Assembly (NCBI RefSeq): GCF_900292035.1
Contig: NZ_OMPO01000003.1
Span: forward strand, 186,001 to 250,000
Direction of reading: 5' to 3'
Length of the DNA: 64,000 nt
DNA from: Blastococcus sp. Marseille-P5729
Lineage (GTDB): Bacteria; Actinomycetota; Actinomycetes; Mycobacteriales; Antricoccaceae
This document shows positions 48,535-56,872 of this stretch, one piece after another. Position 1 is the stretch's first letter. Each line of letters opens with the position of its first letter. The notes beneath the pieces were generated by a model. The model had not been told where the DNA came from, ran no database searches, and was given only the letters and a program-made list of their open reading frames with translations. The translations under genes were made by a program, and so were the position numbers.

Positions 48535-50343
48535 TTGCGCCACCGATCTGGCCGACTACTCGTCGCCCTCGTCGCCGTCCTCGTCCTGCTGGCGGCTGCA
48601 TGTGATCGTGCCAAGGAAGAGCGCGATGAGGCGGAGGACGTCGCGCAGAAGTTCGCGAACGCCGTCAGCTCGGGGGACTACGACGAGGCCGCGTCGTACA
48701 CCACCGAGCCCGACCAGGCGCAGGCCGACCTGAACTTTCTCAGCGGTCAGCTGCAAGGTCCCGACATCGAGTACACGTTGACCGATGCCGACGCGTCAGT
48801 CGCCGAGGGCACCGCGACGTACGACGTGGGCCTGCAGGTGCTCGGGCGCGACATCGACTACCAGGTCACCGCGCCGCTGGTGACCGACGACCAGGACGCC
48901 TGGAAGATCGACTGGGCCCCGTCGGTCATCCACCCCAAGCTCACCGGCGACACGCACCTGCAGATCGTCCAGGCGCCCGGCAACAAGCCGGTCGTGCTCG
49001 ACCGCAACGGTCAGCCTGTGCTCAGCGAGCAGCTCGTCACGGTGGTGAGGATCGACCCTGCGGCGGTGAGCGATCCCGCTGGGACCGCCCAGGCGCTCGC
49101 GAACGCGCTGAGCGGCGTGGTGCCGACGCTCACGGCCGAGTCGATCTTGACTGAGCTCAGCGGCGCCACCGAGCCGTACACCCTCGTCGCCCTGCGGCAG
49201 GAGGACGCCGCGCAGGTCCAGATCCCCGAGCTGGCCGGGCTCAGCCACAACAAGCAGGCGAGGTTGCTGACCGCGTCTAAGTCGTTGCGCTCGCAGGCGC
49301 TGTCCGGGCTCAGCACGACCTGGGAGGCGGCGTCCCGGCAGGCGACCGGGTGGAGCGTGCAGATCCAGAACCAGGCCAACGAGGTCGTCGAGACAGTACT
49401 GGACGTGCCGGCCACACCGGTTACGACGATCCCAACCACCTTCGACTCGACCCTGCAGGCCGCCGCCCAGGCGGCCGTGGACCAGACCCAAGGGCAGGCC
49501 GTCGTGGTCGCCCTGCAGCCCCCCACCGGCGGCGTACTCGCGGTCGCACAGAACGCGCCGGCCGACGCGGAGGGCCCGATCGCGCTGACCGGCCTCTCCC
49601 CGCCGGGCTCGACCTTCAAGGTGGTCAGCACGTCGGCTGTGCTGGCGGCCGGCACGGCAACGCCCGAGACGGTGCTGCCCTGCCCGGGCACGGCAACGAT
49701 CAAGGGACGCACGATCCCGAATGACGAGCAGTTCGACCTGGGCTCGGTGCCGCTGCACACGGCGTTCGCCAACTCTTGCAACACGACGATCGCCGCGCTC
49801 GCGGTCGAGCTGCCGGCCGATGCGCTCACCCAGCAGGCGCTGCGCCTCGGCCTCGGCATCGACTACATCGTCGAGGGGATGACGACCATCACCGGCAAGG
49901 TTCCTCCCGCAGAGAGCGACGCCCAGATGGTCGAGGACTCGATCGGGCAGGGCAAGGTCGTCGCCTCCCCGTTCGGCATGGCCCTCATCGCGGCCACGAT
50001 CGCCAGCGGCAGCACGCCGAAGCCGGTACTGGTCACCGGTACGGAGACCAAGGCCGATCAGGATCCCGGGTCGCCGTCCCCGGAGGTGATCGCGGCGATG
50101 CAGGAGATGATGGCCGAGACCGTCACGTCCGGGACGGCGACCGCGCTGAGCGACATCGGCGGGGGGCACGGCAAGACAGGCACCGCGCAGTTCGGTGACG
50201 GCACGCAGTCGCATGGCTGGTTCATCGGGTACTACCAGGACATGGCCTTCGCCGTCCTGGTAGTCGGCGGAGGCTCGTCCCAGCCCGCGGTGAGCGTGGC
50301 GGGTGACTTCCTGCGCGCCGCCGAAGACTACATCCCCCAGTAG
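48535..50343 (+). CDS. Lipoprotein class B penicillin-binding protein (PBP-lipo type)
   Basis: The 602-residue transpeptidase starts with a lipoprotein signal peptide (LLVALVAVLVLLAAAC, lipid Cys at 24). An NTF2-like MecA_N domain follows (about 30-150: DVAQKFANAVSSGDYDEAASYTTEP), then a dimerisation domain and the transpeptidase with Ser359 in STFK, SCN (414-416) and KTGT (Lys547). Rv2864c of M. tuberculosis is the likely counterpart. It cross-links peptidoglycan outside the membrane. The TTG at 48535 has AAGGAG 5 nt before it; upstream extension has no ribosome site and would spoil the signal peptide. Confidence 0.93.
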   Translation: MRHRSGRLLVALVAVLVLLAAACDRAKEERDEAEDVAQKFANAVSSGDYDEAASYTTEPDQAQADLNFLSGQLQGPDIEYTLTDADASVAEGTATYDVGLQVLGRDIDYQVTAPLVTDDQDAWKIDWAPSVIHPKLTGDTHLQIVQAPGNKPVVLDRNGQPVLSEQLVTVVRIDPAAVSDPAGTAQALANALSGVVPTLTAESILTELSGATEPYTLVALRQEDAAQVQIPELAGLSHNKQARLLTASKSLRSQALSGLSTTWEAASRQATGWSVQIQNQANEVVETVLDVPATPVTTIPTTFDSTLQAAAQAAVDQTQGQAVVVALQPPTGGVLAVAQNAPADAEGPIALTGLSPPGSTFKVVSTSAVLAAGTATPETVLPCPGTATIKGRTIPNDEQFDLGSVPLHTAFANSCNTTIAALAVELPADALTQQALRLGLGIDYIVEGMTTITGKVPPAESDAQMVEDSIGQGKVVASPFGMALIAATIASGSTPKPVLVTGTETKADQDPGSPSPEVIAAMQEMMAETVTSGTATALSDIGGGHGKTGTAQFGDGTQSHGWFIGYYQDMAFAVLVVGGGSSQPAVSVAGDFLRAAEDYIPQ

Positions 50344-50385
50344 CCGCCGTACCGGTCGGCAAGGGACGCTGGCGGGCAGCTGGGG

Positions 50386-51027
50386 TCAGTCCTGGTGGAC
50401 GGCGAGGGGTCGCTTTTCGCGGGGGAACTCGGTGGTCTCATCGCCGAGCAGCAGCATCCGGTAGGTGGCGCGAGCGGCGCTCTCGAGATTGACGGCCTTC
50501 CGGAAGGCGTCGGTGACGGTGGCCGACATCGTCGAGCAGCCGTGGTGACTCAGGACGACGCAGTCGCAATCGACGGCGGCCTGGGCCGCCGCATCGGCCA
50601 GCTGGTCGGATCCGTTGGGATAGAAGGGGATCCTGCGGATCCGACCGACGTACGCGACGTGGTCGAGGGTCAGCAGCCTGATCGGCTTGCCCAGGGCGTC
50701 GAGCAGCACCGTGTGCTCCGGGTGCAGGTGCACGATGGCGTTCACGTCCGGTCGGGCGAGGTAGGTGCGCTGGTGCAGCCTCCACTCGGACGAAGGTGTG
50801 CCGCCGCCCAGCGCGCCGCCGTCCAGGCTCATGCGCACGAAGTCGTCGGCCGCCAGCTGGTCGAGGAAGGCCCCCTTGCCGGTGACGACGACCTCGCGGC
50901 TGCTCGGCCCGCGCGCCGAGAGGTTCCCGCCGCTGGCGAGCGCCAGGCCGTGGATGACCGCCTGCGCCCCGAATCGAGACATATCGTCGATCGCGGCGTC
51001 CACCGACTGGAACCTGGGCGCGCTCAT
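50386..51027 (-). CDS. Class II (zinc) sugar-phosphate aldolase
   Basis: The 213-residue protein is of the fuculose-phosphate aldolase/AraD/MtnB family: SGGNLSARGPSSREVVVTGKGAFLDQL, the zinc histidines in IVHLHPEHTVLL and SHHGCSTM, and a catalytic Glu in SSEWRLHQRTYLARPD. Its start overlaps the mtnA stop by 1 bp. MtnA plus a class II aldolase, with no enolase/phosphatase or dioxygenase, is the layout of the DHAP shunt, in which 5-methylthioribulose-1-P or 5-deoxyribulose-1-P is split to DHAP and an aldehyde. MtnB dehydratase is the alternative. Confidence 0.85.
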   Translation of the reverse strand: MSAPRFQSVDAAIDDMSRFGAQAVIHGLALASGGNLSARGPSSREVVVTGKGAFLDQLAADDFVRMSLDGGALGGGTPSSEWRLHQRTYLARPDVNAIVHLHPEHTVLLDALGKPIRLLTLDHVAYVGRIRRIPFYPNGSDQLADAAAQAAVDCDCVVLSHHGCSTMSATVTDAFRKAVNLESAARATYRMLLLGDETTEFPREKRPLAVHQD

Positions 51028-52079
51028 CAGCTGGTCTCGTCGTCGGGGCGCTCACCGGCCGAGGGGCGGATGACGCGTCGATCGGTGATGATCGCGGTGA
51101 TCAGATCGGCCGGGGTGACGTCGAAAGCGGGATTGAGTGCGGTCGTGCCGGCCGGGGCGATCCGCACACCCTGCAGCTCGCAGACCTCCGCGCTGCCGCG
51201 GTCCTCGATCTCGATGTCGTCGCCGGACGCCGTCCGCCGATCGATCGTCGTCTCGGGAGCCACGATGTAGAAGGGGATCCTGGCGTACCGTGCGGCGAGC
51301 GCGAGGGCGAGGGTGCCGATCTTGTTGGCGCTGTCGCCGTTGGCCGCAACGCGGTCTGCTCCGGTCAGCACCGCGTCCGCCTGACCTCGCCGCATCGTGG
51401 ACGCCGCTGCCGAGTCGGCGAGCAGGTCGAATGGCGCGCCCATCTGCTGCAACTCCCAGGCGGTCAGCCGGGCGCCCTGCAGCAGCGGGCGGGTCTCGCA
51501 CGCGAGCGCGCGTTGGAGGTGGCCGTCGCGGTGGACCTCCTCGATGACCCCGAGGGCGGTGCCGCGCTCTACTGCGGCCAGTGCACCGGTGTTGCAGATC
51601 GTCATCAGCCGCAAACCGTTCTGCTTCGCGGTCTCACCCAGCTCGCGATAGAGTTCGTCGGCTCCGATGCGCGCCATCCGCTTCGAGGCGGCGATGTCGT
51701 CGTCCCTGACCTGCTTGGCGACGTCGAGGACGGCGTCGAAGCCGTGTGGGATCTCGGCGGCGGCGAGATCGGCGCCCCACGCCAGGTTCACGGCCGTCGG
51801 GCGGGCGTCGCGGATCCGCCGGACGGCGCCTGGCACCTCAGACGACGGGAGGGTCTGCATGGCCAGCGCCACGCCGAACGCGCCCGCCACGCCGAGGGCT
51901 GGCGCCCCTCGGACGGCGAGTCGGGAGATCGCCTCGACGAGGCGGTCCACAGTGCGGATCTCCAGCATCATGGTCTGGAGCGGCAGCAGCGTCTGGTCCA
52001 GCAGCCTCAGGTAGCCAGGCTGGTCGCCGGCCTGATCGACCCAGTCAATCGGACGCACGTCCTGCCCTCCGTCCCACAC
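51027..52079 (-). CDS. mtnA: S-methyl-5-thioribose-1-phosphate isomerase
   Basis: The 350-residue enzyme turns 5-methylthioribose-1-P (or 5-deoxyribose-1-P) into the ribulose form. Motifs are AISRLAVRGAPALGVAGAFG, LMTICNTGALAAVERGTALGVI with the catalytic Cys, CETRPLLQGARLTAWEL, VLTGADRVAANGDSANKIGTLALA with the catalytic Asp, and PFYIVAPETTID. It is the first gene of a two-gene leftward unit with the class II aldolase. An upstream nucleoside phosphorylase or kinase gene is not in the window. Several starts near 52079 are possible. Confidence 0.94.
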   Translation of the reverse strand: MWDGGQDVRPIDWVDQAGDQPGYLRLLDQTLLPLQTMMLEIRTVDRLVEAISRLAVRGAPALGVAGAFGVALAMQTLPSSEVPGAVRRIRDARPTAVNLAWGADLAAAEIPHGFDAVLDVAKQVRDDDIAASKRMARIGADELYRELGETAKQNGLRLMTICNTGALAAVERGTALGVIEEVHRDGHLQRALACETRPLLQGARLTAWELQQMGAPFDLLADSAAASTMRRGQADAVLTGADRVAANGDSANKIGTLALALAARYARIPFYIVAPETTIDRRTASGDDIEIEDRGSAEVCELQGVRIAPAGTTALNPAFDVTPADLITAIITDRRVIRPSAGERPDDETS

Positions 52080-52248
52080 CGTTCAGCAGTCGCCTCAGAC
52101 TAACGACCCCGAACGCCGTACTGACCGACAGCACGTCGCTGGGTGCGGTTCGCCTGCCCCGGGCTTGGGTCTTGCAGATTTGCCCAGCGTCGGGTGCGCT
52201 GGTCGCTTGTGCTGAGCGGCGGCGACGGAGGGGCCGGCGGGAGCGGGC

Positions 52249-52530
52249 TTAGGCGACGAGGTCGGCGTACTCCTGGTGGCGCTCGATGTAGCTGGCGACG
52301 AAGGGGCACTTCGGATCGACCTTCTTGCCGTCTCCGCGAGCCGCCTCCAGCGCCGCTTTGACGACCTTCGACCCGACCCCCTGGCCCTCGAAGCCGTCCT
52401 CGGTCACGGTGTGTGGCATGACGACCGTTTCACCCTCCACGTGATACTCGGTGAAGCCAGCGAGGGTGCCGTCGTCGGTGACCGCTTCGAATCGATTGGC
52501 TTGCTCGTTGAAGCTGACAGTGAACTCCAT
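52249..52530 (-). CDS. Small GNAT-type acetyltransferase (YjdJ-like), copy 1
   Basis: The 93-residue protein is of the short GNAT family (Acetyltransf_CG/YjdJ): FTVSFNEQANRFEAVTDDG, AGFTEYHVEGETVVMPHTVTEDGFEGQGVGSKVV with the acetyl-CoA loop QGVGSK, and a C-terminal CPFVASYIERHQEYADLV. The acceptor substrate is unknown. It is followed in the other direction by a clear paralogue of the same length 22 bp upstream, so the two arose by tandem duplication. About 170 bp to the mtnA start hold nothing visible. Confidence 0.85.
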   Translation of the reverse strand: MEFTVSFNEQANRFEAVTDDGTLAGFTEYHVEGETVVMPHTVTEDGFEGQGVGSKVVKAALEAARGDGKKVDPKCPFVASYIERHQEYADLVA

Positions 52531-52552
52531 GCGCCCCAGGATAGGCAGAAAG

Positions 52553-52834
52553 CTACCGGACGAGGTCGGCGTACTCCGGGTTGTCCCGGATGAACCCGGC
52601 GACATACCAGCAGCTCGGCACCACCTTCAGCCCCCGATCGCGCGCATCGTCGAGCGCGGCGCGCACCACTTGCGCGGCCACGCCCTGCTCGCGGTACTGA
52701 GGGTGGGTGACGGTATGCGGGAAGACCACCCGGTCTCCGGAGAGGTGGTAGTCCGCGTAGCCGGCCACGTCACCGTCGGCGGTGATCCCCTCGTAGCGAC
52801 CCTCTTGCTCGTTCTTGCGCACGGTGACATCCAT
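52553..52834 (-). CDS. Small GNAT-type acetyltransferase (YjdJ-like), copy 2
   Basis: This 93-residue protein lines up end to end with copy 1: VTVRKNEQEGRYEGITADGD, VAGYADYHLSGDRVVFPHTVTHPQYREQGVAAQVV, and SCWYVAGFIRDNPEYADLV. The acetyl-CoA loop is QGVAAQ. The ATG at 52834 follows TAGCGT by 7 nt on the minus strand, and this start makes both copies the same length; a GTG at 52843 is in frame. They have diverged well, suggesting an old duplication with different substrates. Confidence 0.85.
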   Translation of the reverse strand: MDVTVRKNEQEGRYEGITADGDVAGYADYHLSGDRVVFPHTVTHPQYREQGVAAQVVRAALDDARDRGLKVVPSCWYVAGFIRDNPEYADLVR

Positions 52835-52868
52835 GTCCGCCACGCTAGCCGGTCGCGCGGGACGTCGC

Positions 52869-54143
52869 CTACAAGAGGAATCCGGACAGTGGCGAGCCCG
52901 GCTCGATCCGCTCGATGCTCAGCGGGCTCTGCTCGATCCGCTCCAGCAGGGACGGGAGCTTCGCCGCGTCATCCAGCTCGATGCCTACGAGGGCGGGTCC
53001 GGTCTCACGGTTGTTCTTCTTCACGTACTCGAACAGCACGATGTCCTCGCCCTCGCCGAGGACGTCGGCGAGAAAGCCGCGTAGCGCACCAGGCTCCTGC
53101 GGAAAGGTCACCAAGAAGTAGTGACGCAAGCCCTCGTGGATCAGCGACCGCTCCAGGATCTCGGCGTACCGCGAGACGTCGTTGTTGCCGCCGGAGACCA
53201 CGCAGACGACCGGCCCGTCCGGCTCGTGGTCGAGGTAGCCGCGCAGCGCGGCCGAGGCCAGGGCCCCGGCGGGCTCGGCGATGATGCCCTCGTTCTGGTA
53301 GAGCTCCAGCATCTCCGTGCACACCGCTCCCTCAGGCACCGAGATCACCTGGTCGACGAGGTTGCGCACCAGCTCATACGACAGGTCACCGACACGCGCC
53401 ACCGCCGCTCCGTCGACGAACGTGTCGAGATCGGGCAGGACGACGGGAAGCCCCGCGTCGAGCGCCGCCTGCATGCTGGCAGCACCCTCCGGCTCGACGC
53501 CGACGATCCGGGTGTCGGGCTTGTTCTCCCTGATCCATAGGCAGATCCCGGCCAGCAGGCCGCCGCCGCCGACCGGCACCAGAACGGTGTCGCCGCCCGG
53601 CATCGCCTCGGGGATCTCGACGCCCACGCTGCCCTGACCGGCGATTGTGAGGGCTGCGTCGAAGGGGTGCACGAACAACGCGCCGGTCTGTGCGGAGTCC
53701 GCGAACGCGGCGCGGCTGGCCTCGTCGTACGAACCGCCGGTGATGACCGGCGTGAGCCATTCACCGCCGATTTCCTTGATGCGCTGCCGCTTCTGCCGCG
53801 GCGTGGTGGTCGGCAGGAACACCTTGCCGCGGATGCCCAGCCTCCGGCACGCGAACGCGACCCCCTGCGCGTGGTTGCCGGCGCTGGCGCACACGATGCC
53901 GTTCTGACGCTGGTCGCTGGCGATCGACGAGATGAAGTTGTACGCACCGCGGACCTTGTACGAACGGCACACCTGGGTGTCCTCCCGTTTGAGCAGCACG
54001 GGGAGCCCGGCATTCTGGCTGAGCCGCTCACTGGGGTCGAGCGCAGTCTGGCGGACGACGGTGCGTAGCCGGGCGGCAGCGTACGCCACGTCGGCGGCGG
54101 TCGGTGGCGCCGCGACGGGGTGCGGAGTGGGGGCATCGGTCAC
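52869..54143 (-). CDS. ilvA: Threonine ammonia-lyase (biosynthetic threonine deaminase)
   Basis: The 424-residue PLP enzyme deaminates threonine to 2-oxobutyrate, the first step to isoleucine. It has the PLP lysine in CRSYKVRGAYNFIS, CASAGNHAQGVAFACRRL, the phosphate loop PVGGGGLLAGI, and VVSGGNNDVSRY. The last 90 residues form one ACT-like regulatory domain (HYFLVTFPQEPGALRGFLADVLG), fewer than the two of the E. coli enzyme and like the corynebacterial form. The gene for a threonine exporter lies next in the same direction, so threonine level may link the two. Confidence 0.95.
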   Translation of the reverse strand: MTDAPTPHPVAAPPTAADVAYAAARLRTVVRQTALDPSERLSQNAGLPVLLKREDTQVCRSYKVRGAYNFISSIASDQRQNGIVCASAGNHAQGVAFACRRLGIRGKVFLPTTTPRQKRQRIKEIGGEWLTPVITGGSYDEASRAAFADSAQTGALFVHPFDAALTIAGQGSVGVEIPEAMPGGDTVLVPVGGGGLLAGICLWIRENKPDTRIVGVEPEGAASMQAALDAGLPVVLPDLDTFVDGAAVARVGDLSYELVRNLVDQVISVPEGAVCTEMLELYQNEGIIAEPAGALASAALRGYLDHEPDGPVVCVVSGGNNDVSRYAEILERSLIHEGLRHYFLVTFPQEPGALRGFLADVLGEGEDIVLFEYVKKNNRETGPALVGIELDDAAKLPSLLERIEQSPLSIERIEPGSPLSGFLL

Positions 54144-54180
54144 TTCGACGATGCTACGGCTCCCGCGGGCATCGGATGGC

Positions 54181-55584
54181 TCAGGTGCTGTCGCGGCGCA
54201 TCCGCCGCGCGGCGGTCGCGATGGTGTCGCGGGTCGGACGGCCGAAGAACGCGCCCAGCGAGACTCCCGCCGCGATCGCGACCGCCACGCCGGCCGCGCC
54301 GAGCAGGATGCCCGTCCCGTTCATCATCGCCGCGGTCGACCCGTTGGCCTCCGTGAGCTGCAGCAGGCCTCGGAAGATCGCCGCGCCGGGAACCAGCGGA
54401 ACGATGGCCGCAGTGGTCAGCGTCAGGGCCGGCACCCGCAGCTTGTTGGCGATCAGGACGGCGAGGAAGCTGCTCGTCAGGGCTCCGATGCCGGTCGAGG
54501 CCGCCGGGCCGAGCTGCGCCCAGATGCCCGCCAGGTAGGCGGAGTAGCCGATGAGTCCCATGCCGCAGGCGAGTGCGATGGCGCGCGGGCTGGCGTAGGT
54601 CGACAGGGCGTACGCGCCGCCGATGATCACCCCGACCAGCTGCTGCGCAAGCGGTCCGTTGTCCGGGGCGGACGCCGGGAGCAGCATGCCGTAGCCGAGG
54701 CGGGAGCCGAGCTGCAGCCCTATGGTGATGCCGATGACGATGCCGAGGGTCAGCAGCATCACCTCGAACCCCCGCGCGCCGGCGGTGACGTAATAGCCGT
54801 CGATGGCGTCCTGTGCCGAACCGACGAACGACGTGCCCGCGAGCATCACGATGATCCCCGCGGTGACGATGATCGAGGGGCGGACCTCGCCGATCCAGCC
54901 GAGCTCGCTCTGCAGCGCGTTCAGGACGATGGCGACCGCGGTCACGATGAGCGCGCCGAGGGCCTGGGCGAAGAAGGTCGGCAGCAGTCGTTTGCCGAGC
55001 TCCTGATGGGTGAGGGTGATCAGCATCGCCGCTAGCAGCGCCGACGCGGTGATGATCGCCGAGGCCCCCATGACGATCGCGACCCCGGCAGCGATGCCGC
55101 CGTTCGCGAGCACGATCAGTGCGCGCCGGTAGGGATGCGGGGCCGTGCTGATCTCGGCGAACTGGCTGCGCGCCCGATCGATCGGCAGACCGTCCTCGAT
55201 CGCGCCGGTGAGCTCGACCAGCCGCTGCAGCCGGGTCGAGTCCATCGTGCGCCCCCGGACCACACGGGTCACGGTCAACGGATCGTCGTCCGGGCCGCGA
55301 CCGTAGGACACCGTGATCGAGGTGTAGGTGACGTCCACATGCACCGGCGTGACGTCGTACGACTTGACGATCCGCAACGCGGCCAGGGTCACATCGTTCA
55401 CCGATGCGCCGACGGTCAGCATCATCTCCGCGACCCGCATCGCCAGGTCCACGACGCGGCGGGTGAATGCGCGTTCGTGAGCATCGTCCTCCGCCGGTGA
55501 CGGTGGGGCCTCGGATGCCCCGGCGCGCGGGCGGACGATCCCGGCAGCCAGGCTCAGCCATCGCTTGCTGTTCACTCCTCCCAC
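54181..55584 (-). CDS. thrE: Threonine/serine exporter, ThrE family
   Basis: The 467-residue membrane protein has the ThrE layout. A cytoplasmic N-domain (ThrE_1, about 45-280) contains RVVDLAMRVAEMMLTVGASVNDVTLAALRI, and the membrane part follows with about ten helices, including LAGTSFVGSAQDAIDGYYVTAGARGFEV and the C-terminal ThrE_2 block VPALTLTTAAIVPLVPGAAIFRGLLQL. It exports L-threonine and L-serine by proton exchange. GTG at 55584 is the longest start; GTG at 55575 lies 7 nt after CAGAGT and may be the true leaderless one. It lies upstream of ilvA. Confidence 0.93.
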   Translation of the reverse strand: MGGVNSKRWLSLAAGIVRPRAGASEAPPSPAEDDAHERAFTRRVVDLAMRVAEMMLTVGASVNDVTLAALRIVKSYDVTPVHVDVTYTSITVSYGRGPDDDPLTVTRVVRGRTMDSTRLQRLVELTGAIEDGLPIDRARSQFAEISTAPHPYRRALIVLANGGIAAGVAIVMGASAIITASALLAAMLITLTHQELGKRLLPTFFAQALGALIVTAVAIVLNALQSELGWIGEVRPSIIVTAGIIVMLAGTSFVGSAQDAIDGYYVTAGARGFEVMLLTLGIVIGITIGLQLGSRLGYGMLLPASAPDNGPLAQQLVGVIIGGAYALSTYASPRAIALACGMGLIGYSAYLAGIWAQLGPAASTGIGALTSSFLAVLIANKLRVPALTLTTAAIVPLVPGAAIFRGLLQLTEANGSTAAMMNGTGILLGAAGVAVAIAAGVSLGAFFGRPTRDTIATAARRMRRDST

Positions 55585-55625
55585 TCTGCACCACGTGCGG
55601 CGTCCCCTGGGCGCTGCGGCGATAG

Positions 55626-55817
55626 GGTGGGCCGGTCAAGGCCGGAGACCGGCTGCGCGGCCGGGCCACGGTGACCGCGCTCGCCGAATCCGCCAGCCGT
55701 CCGCAGGGAACGGTCAGCGAGCTGCTGGAGCTGCGCAACCAACGCGACGAGATCGTCATCCGGGCGGTCGTGCACACCCTGACCGCGAAGCGTCCCGCGC
55801 CAGACCCGGAGGTCTAA
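55626..55817 (+). pseudogene. Remnant of a MaoC-like dehydratase, C-terminal end
   Basis: A short frame after the in-frame stop TAG at 55623 reads GDRLRGRATVTALAESASRP, then GTVSELLELRNQRDEIVIRAVVHTLTAKRP, ending at 55817. The ELxNQRxExV pattern closely resembles the last 55 residues of MaoC-type enoyl-CoA dehydratase domains. The first two thirds of such a gene and any good start codon are missing, and the thrE start lies 40 bp to the left. This is best explained as the tail left after deletion. Confidence 0.6.
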
Positions 55818-55850
55818 GGTGAGAGGAGAAGGCGTCGAGCGGAGGTTGTC

Positions 55851-56294
55851 ATGAATCAGCCCAAGGGTCGGATCATCGTAGGAGTAGACGGCTCCCCAGC
55901 GTCCATCGATGCGATCAGATGGGCCGCAGGTCAGGCGAAGCTCACCGGCAGCACCCTGGTCGCCGTGACCGCCTGGACCATTCCCGCGTCGTACGGCGTG
56001 GCCTTCGGCGGTGAGGACGCCGTCGACTGGCGCCAGAACGCCCAGCAGGCCCTCGACGAGGCACTCGATGAGGCGCTGGGCGACCAGGCCGGCGGCGTCG
56101 AGAAGATCGTCGACCAGGGACATCCGTCGTACGTGATGACCGAGGCGTCGAAGAGCGCCGACCTGGTCGTCGTCGGCTCGCGCGGCCACGGCGGCTTCGC
56201 CGGGCTGGTGCTCGGCTCGGTCAGCCAGCACGTCGTGTCGCACGCGTCCTGCCCCGTCGTTGTGACCCGGCACCATAAGGAAGACCGCCGCTAG
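55851..56294 (+). CDS. Universal stress protein, UspA family
   Basis: The 147-residue protein shows the ATP-binding Usp fold: IIVGVDGSPASIDAIRWAAGQAKLTG at the start and VVVGSRGHGGFAGLVLGSVSQHVVSHASCPVVV at the end, the GxxG-x9-GS-V motif that contacts nucleotide. Such proteins help survival in starvation or low oxygen. GGAGG lies before the ATG. It is followed by a low-molecular-weight phosphatase gene in the same direction with about 30 bp between. Confidence 0.95.
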   Translation: MNQPKGRIIVGVDGSPASIDAIRWAAGQAKLTGSTLVAVTAWTIPASYGVAFGGEDAVDWRQNAQQALDEALDEALGDQAGGVEKIVDQGHPSYVMTEASKSADLVVVGSRGHGGFAGLVLGSVSQHVVSHASCPVVVTRHHKEDRR

Positions 56295-56323
56295 CGGCAC
56301 GCAGTCCCTGCCAGAATGACGGC

Positions 56324-56785
56324 ATGAAGAAGGTCGTATTCGTCTGTTGGGGGAACATCTGCCGCTCACCGATGGCCGAGCGGGTCGCGGAGCGATACCT
56401 GCGCGAGCATGGCATCGAGGCGCACCTGACGAGCGCCGCGACGAGCCGTGAGGAGATCGGCGCGCCGATCGACCCCCGGGCGGTGCAGAGCCTCACCGGA
56501 GCGGGCTACCGCACCGACGGCCACGCGGCACACCAGATCACCGCCGAGGAGATTGCGCAGGCGGATCTCGTGGTCGCCATGGAACAGATCCATGTGGACA
56601 AGATGCGGTGCATGACCGGTGCCGACAACGCCAACGTCGTCCTGCTCACCGACTACGACCCGGAGTCCGAGCCCGGCGCGGGCGTGCCCGACCCGTGGTA
56701 TGGCGATCAGGACGGCTTCCAGAGCACTCTCGCCACCATCGAGCGGGCGATGCCCGGGCTCGCCGAGGCAATCAGGCGGTTGTGA
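56324..56785 (+). CDS. Low-molecular-weight protein tyrosine phosphatase
   Basis: The 153-residue phosphatase has the P-loop VCWGNICRSPMAERV near residue 7-20 (the CX5RS motif, Cys8, Arg14) and the catalytic acid in VPDPWYGDQDGF near residue 123-130. It resembles PtpA of mycobacteria, which dephosphorylates phosphotyrosine proteins. A possible leaderless start applies since no ribosome site is visible. It ends about 90 bp before the Mrp operon. Confidence 0.93.
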   Translation: MKKVVFVCWGNICRSPMAERVAERYLREHGIEAHLTSAATSREEIGAPIDPRAVQSLTGAGYRTDGHAAHQITAEEIAQADLVVAMEQIHVDKMRCMTGADNANVVLLTDYDPESEPGAGVPDPWYGDQDGFQSTLATIERAMPGLAEAIRRL

Positions 56786-56832
56786 CCCCGCGGCCGGGCT
56801 GTCAGGTCGCGGCGAGCGATACGAGACGCAGG

Positions 56833-56838
56833 TATACT
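56833..56838 (+). promoter_or_regulatory. Possible -10 box of the Mrp operon
   Basis: TATACT is a near-consensus -10 hexamer 35 bp before the mrpA start. A matching -35 TTGACA is not evident at 16-18 bp. TATTCT at 56856-56861 is a weaker alternative. Confidence 0.4.
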
Positions 56839-56872
56839 TGCACCCACCGCCGCAATATTCTAGGGGACCAGT

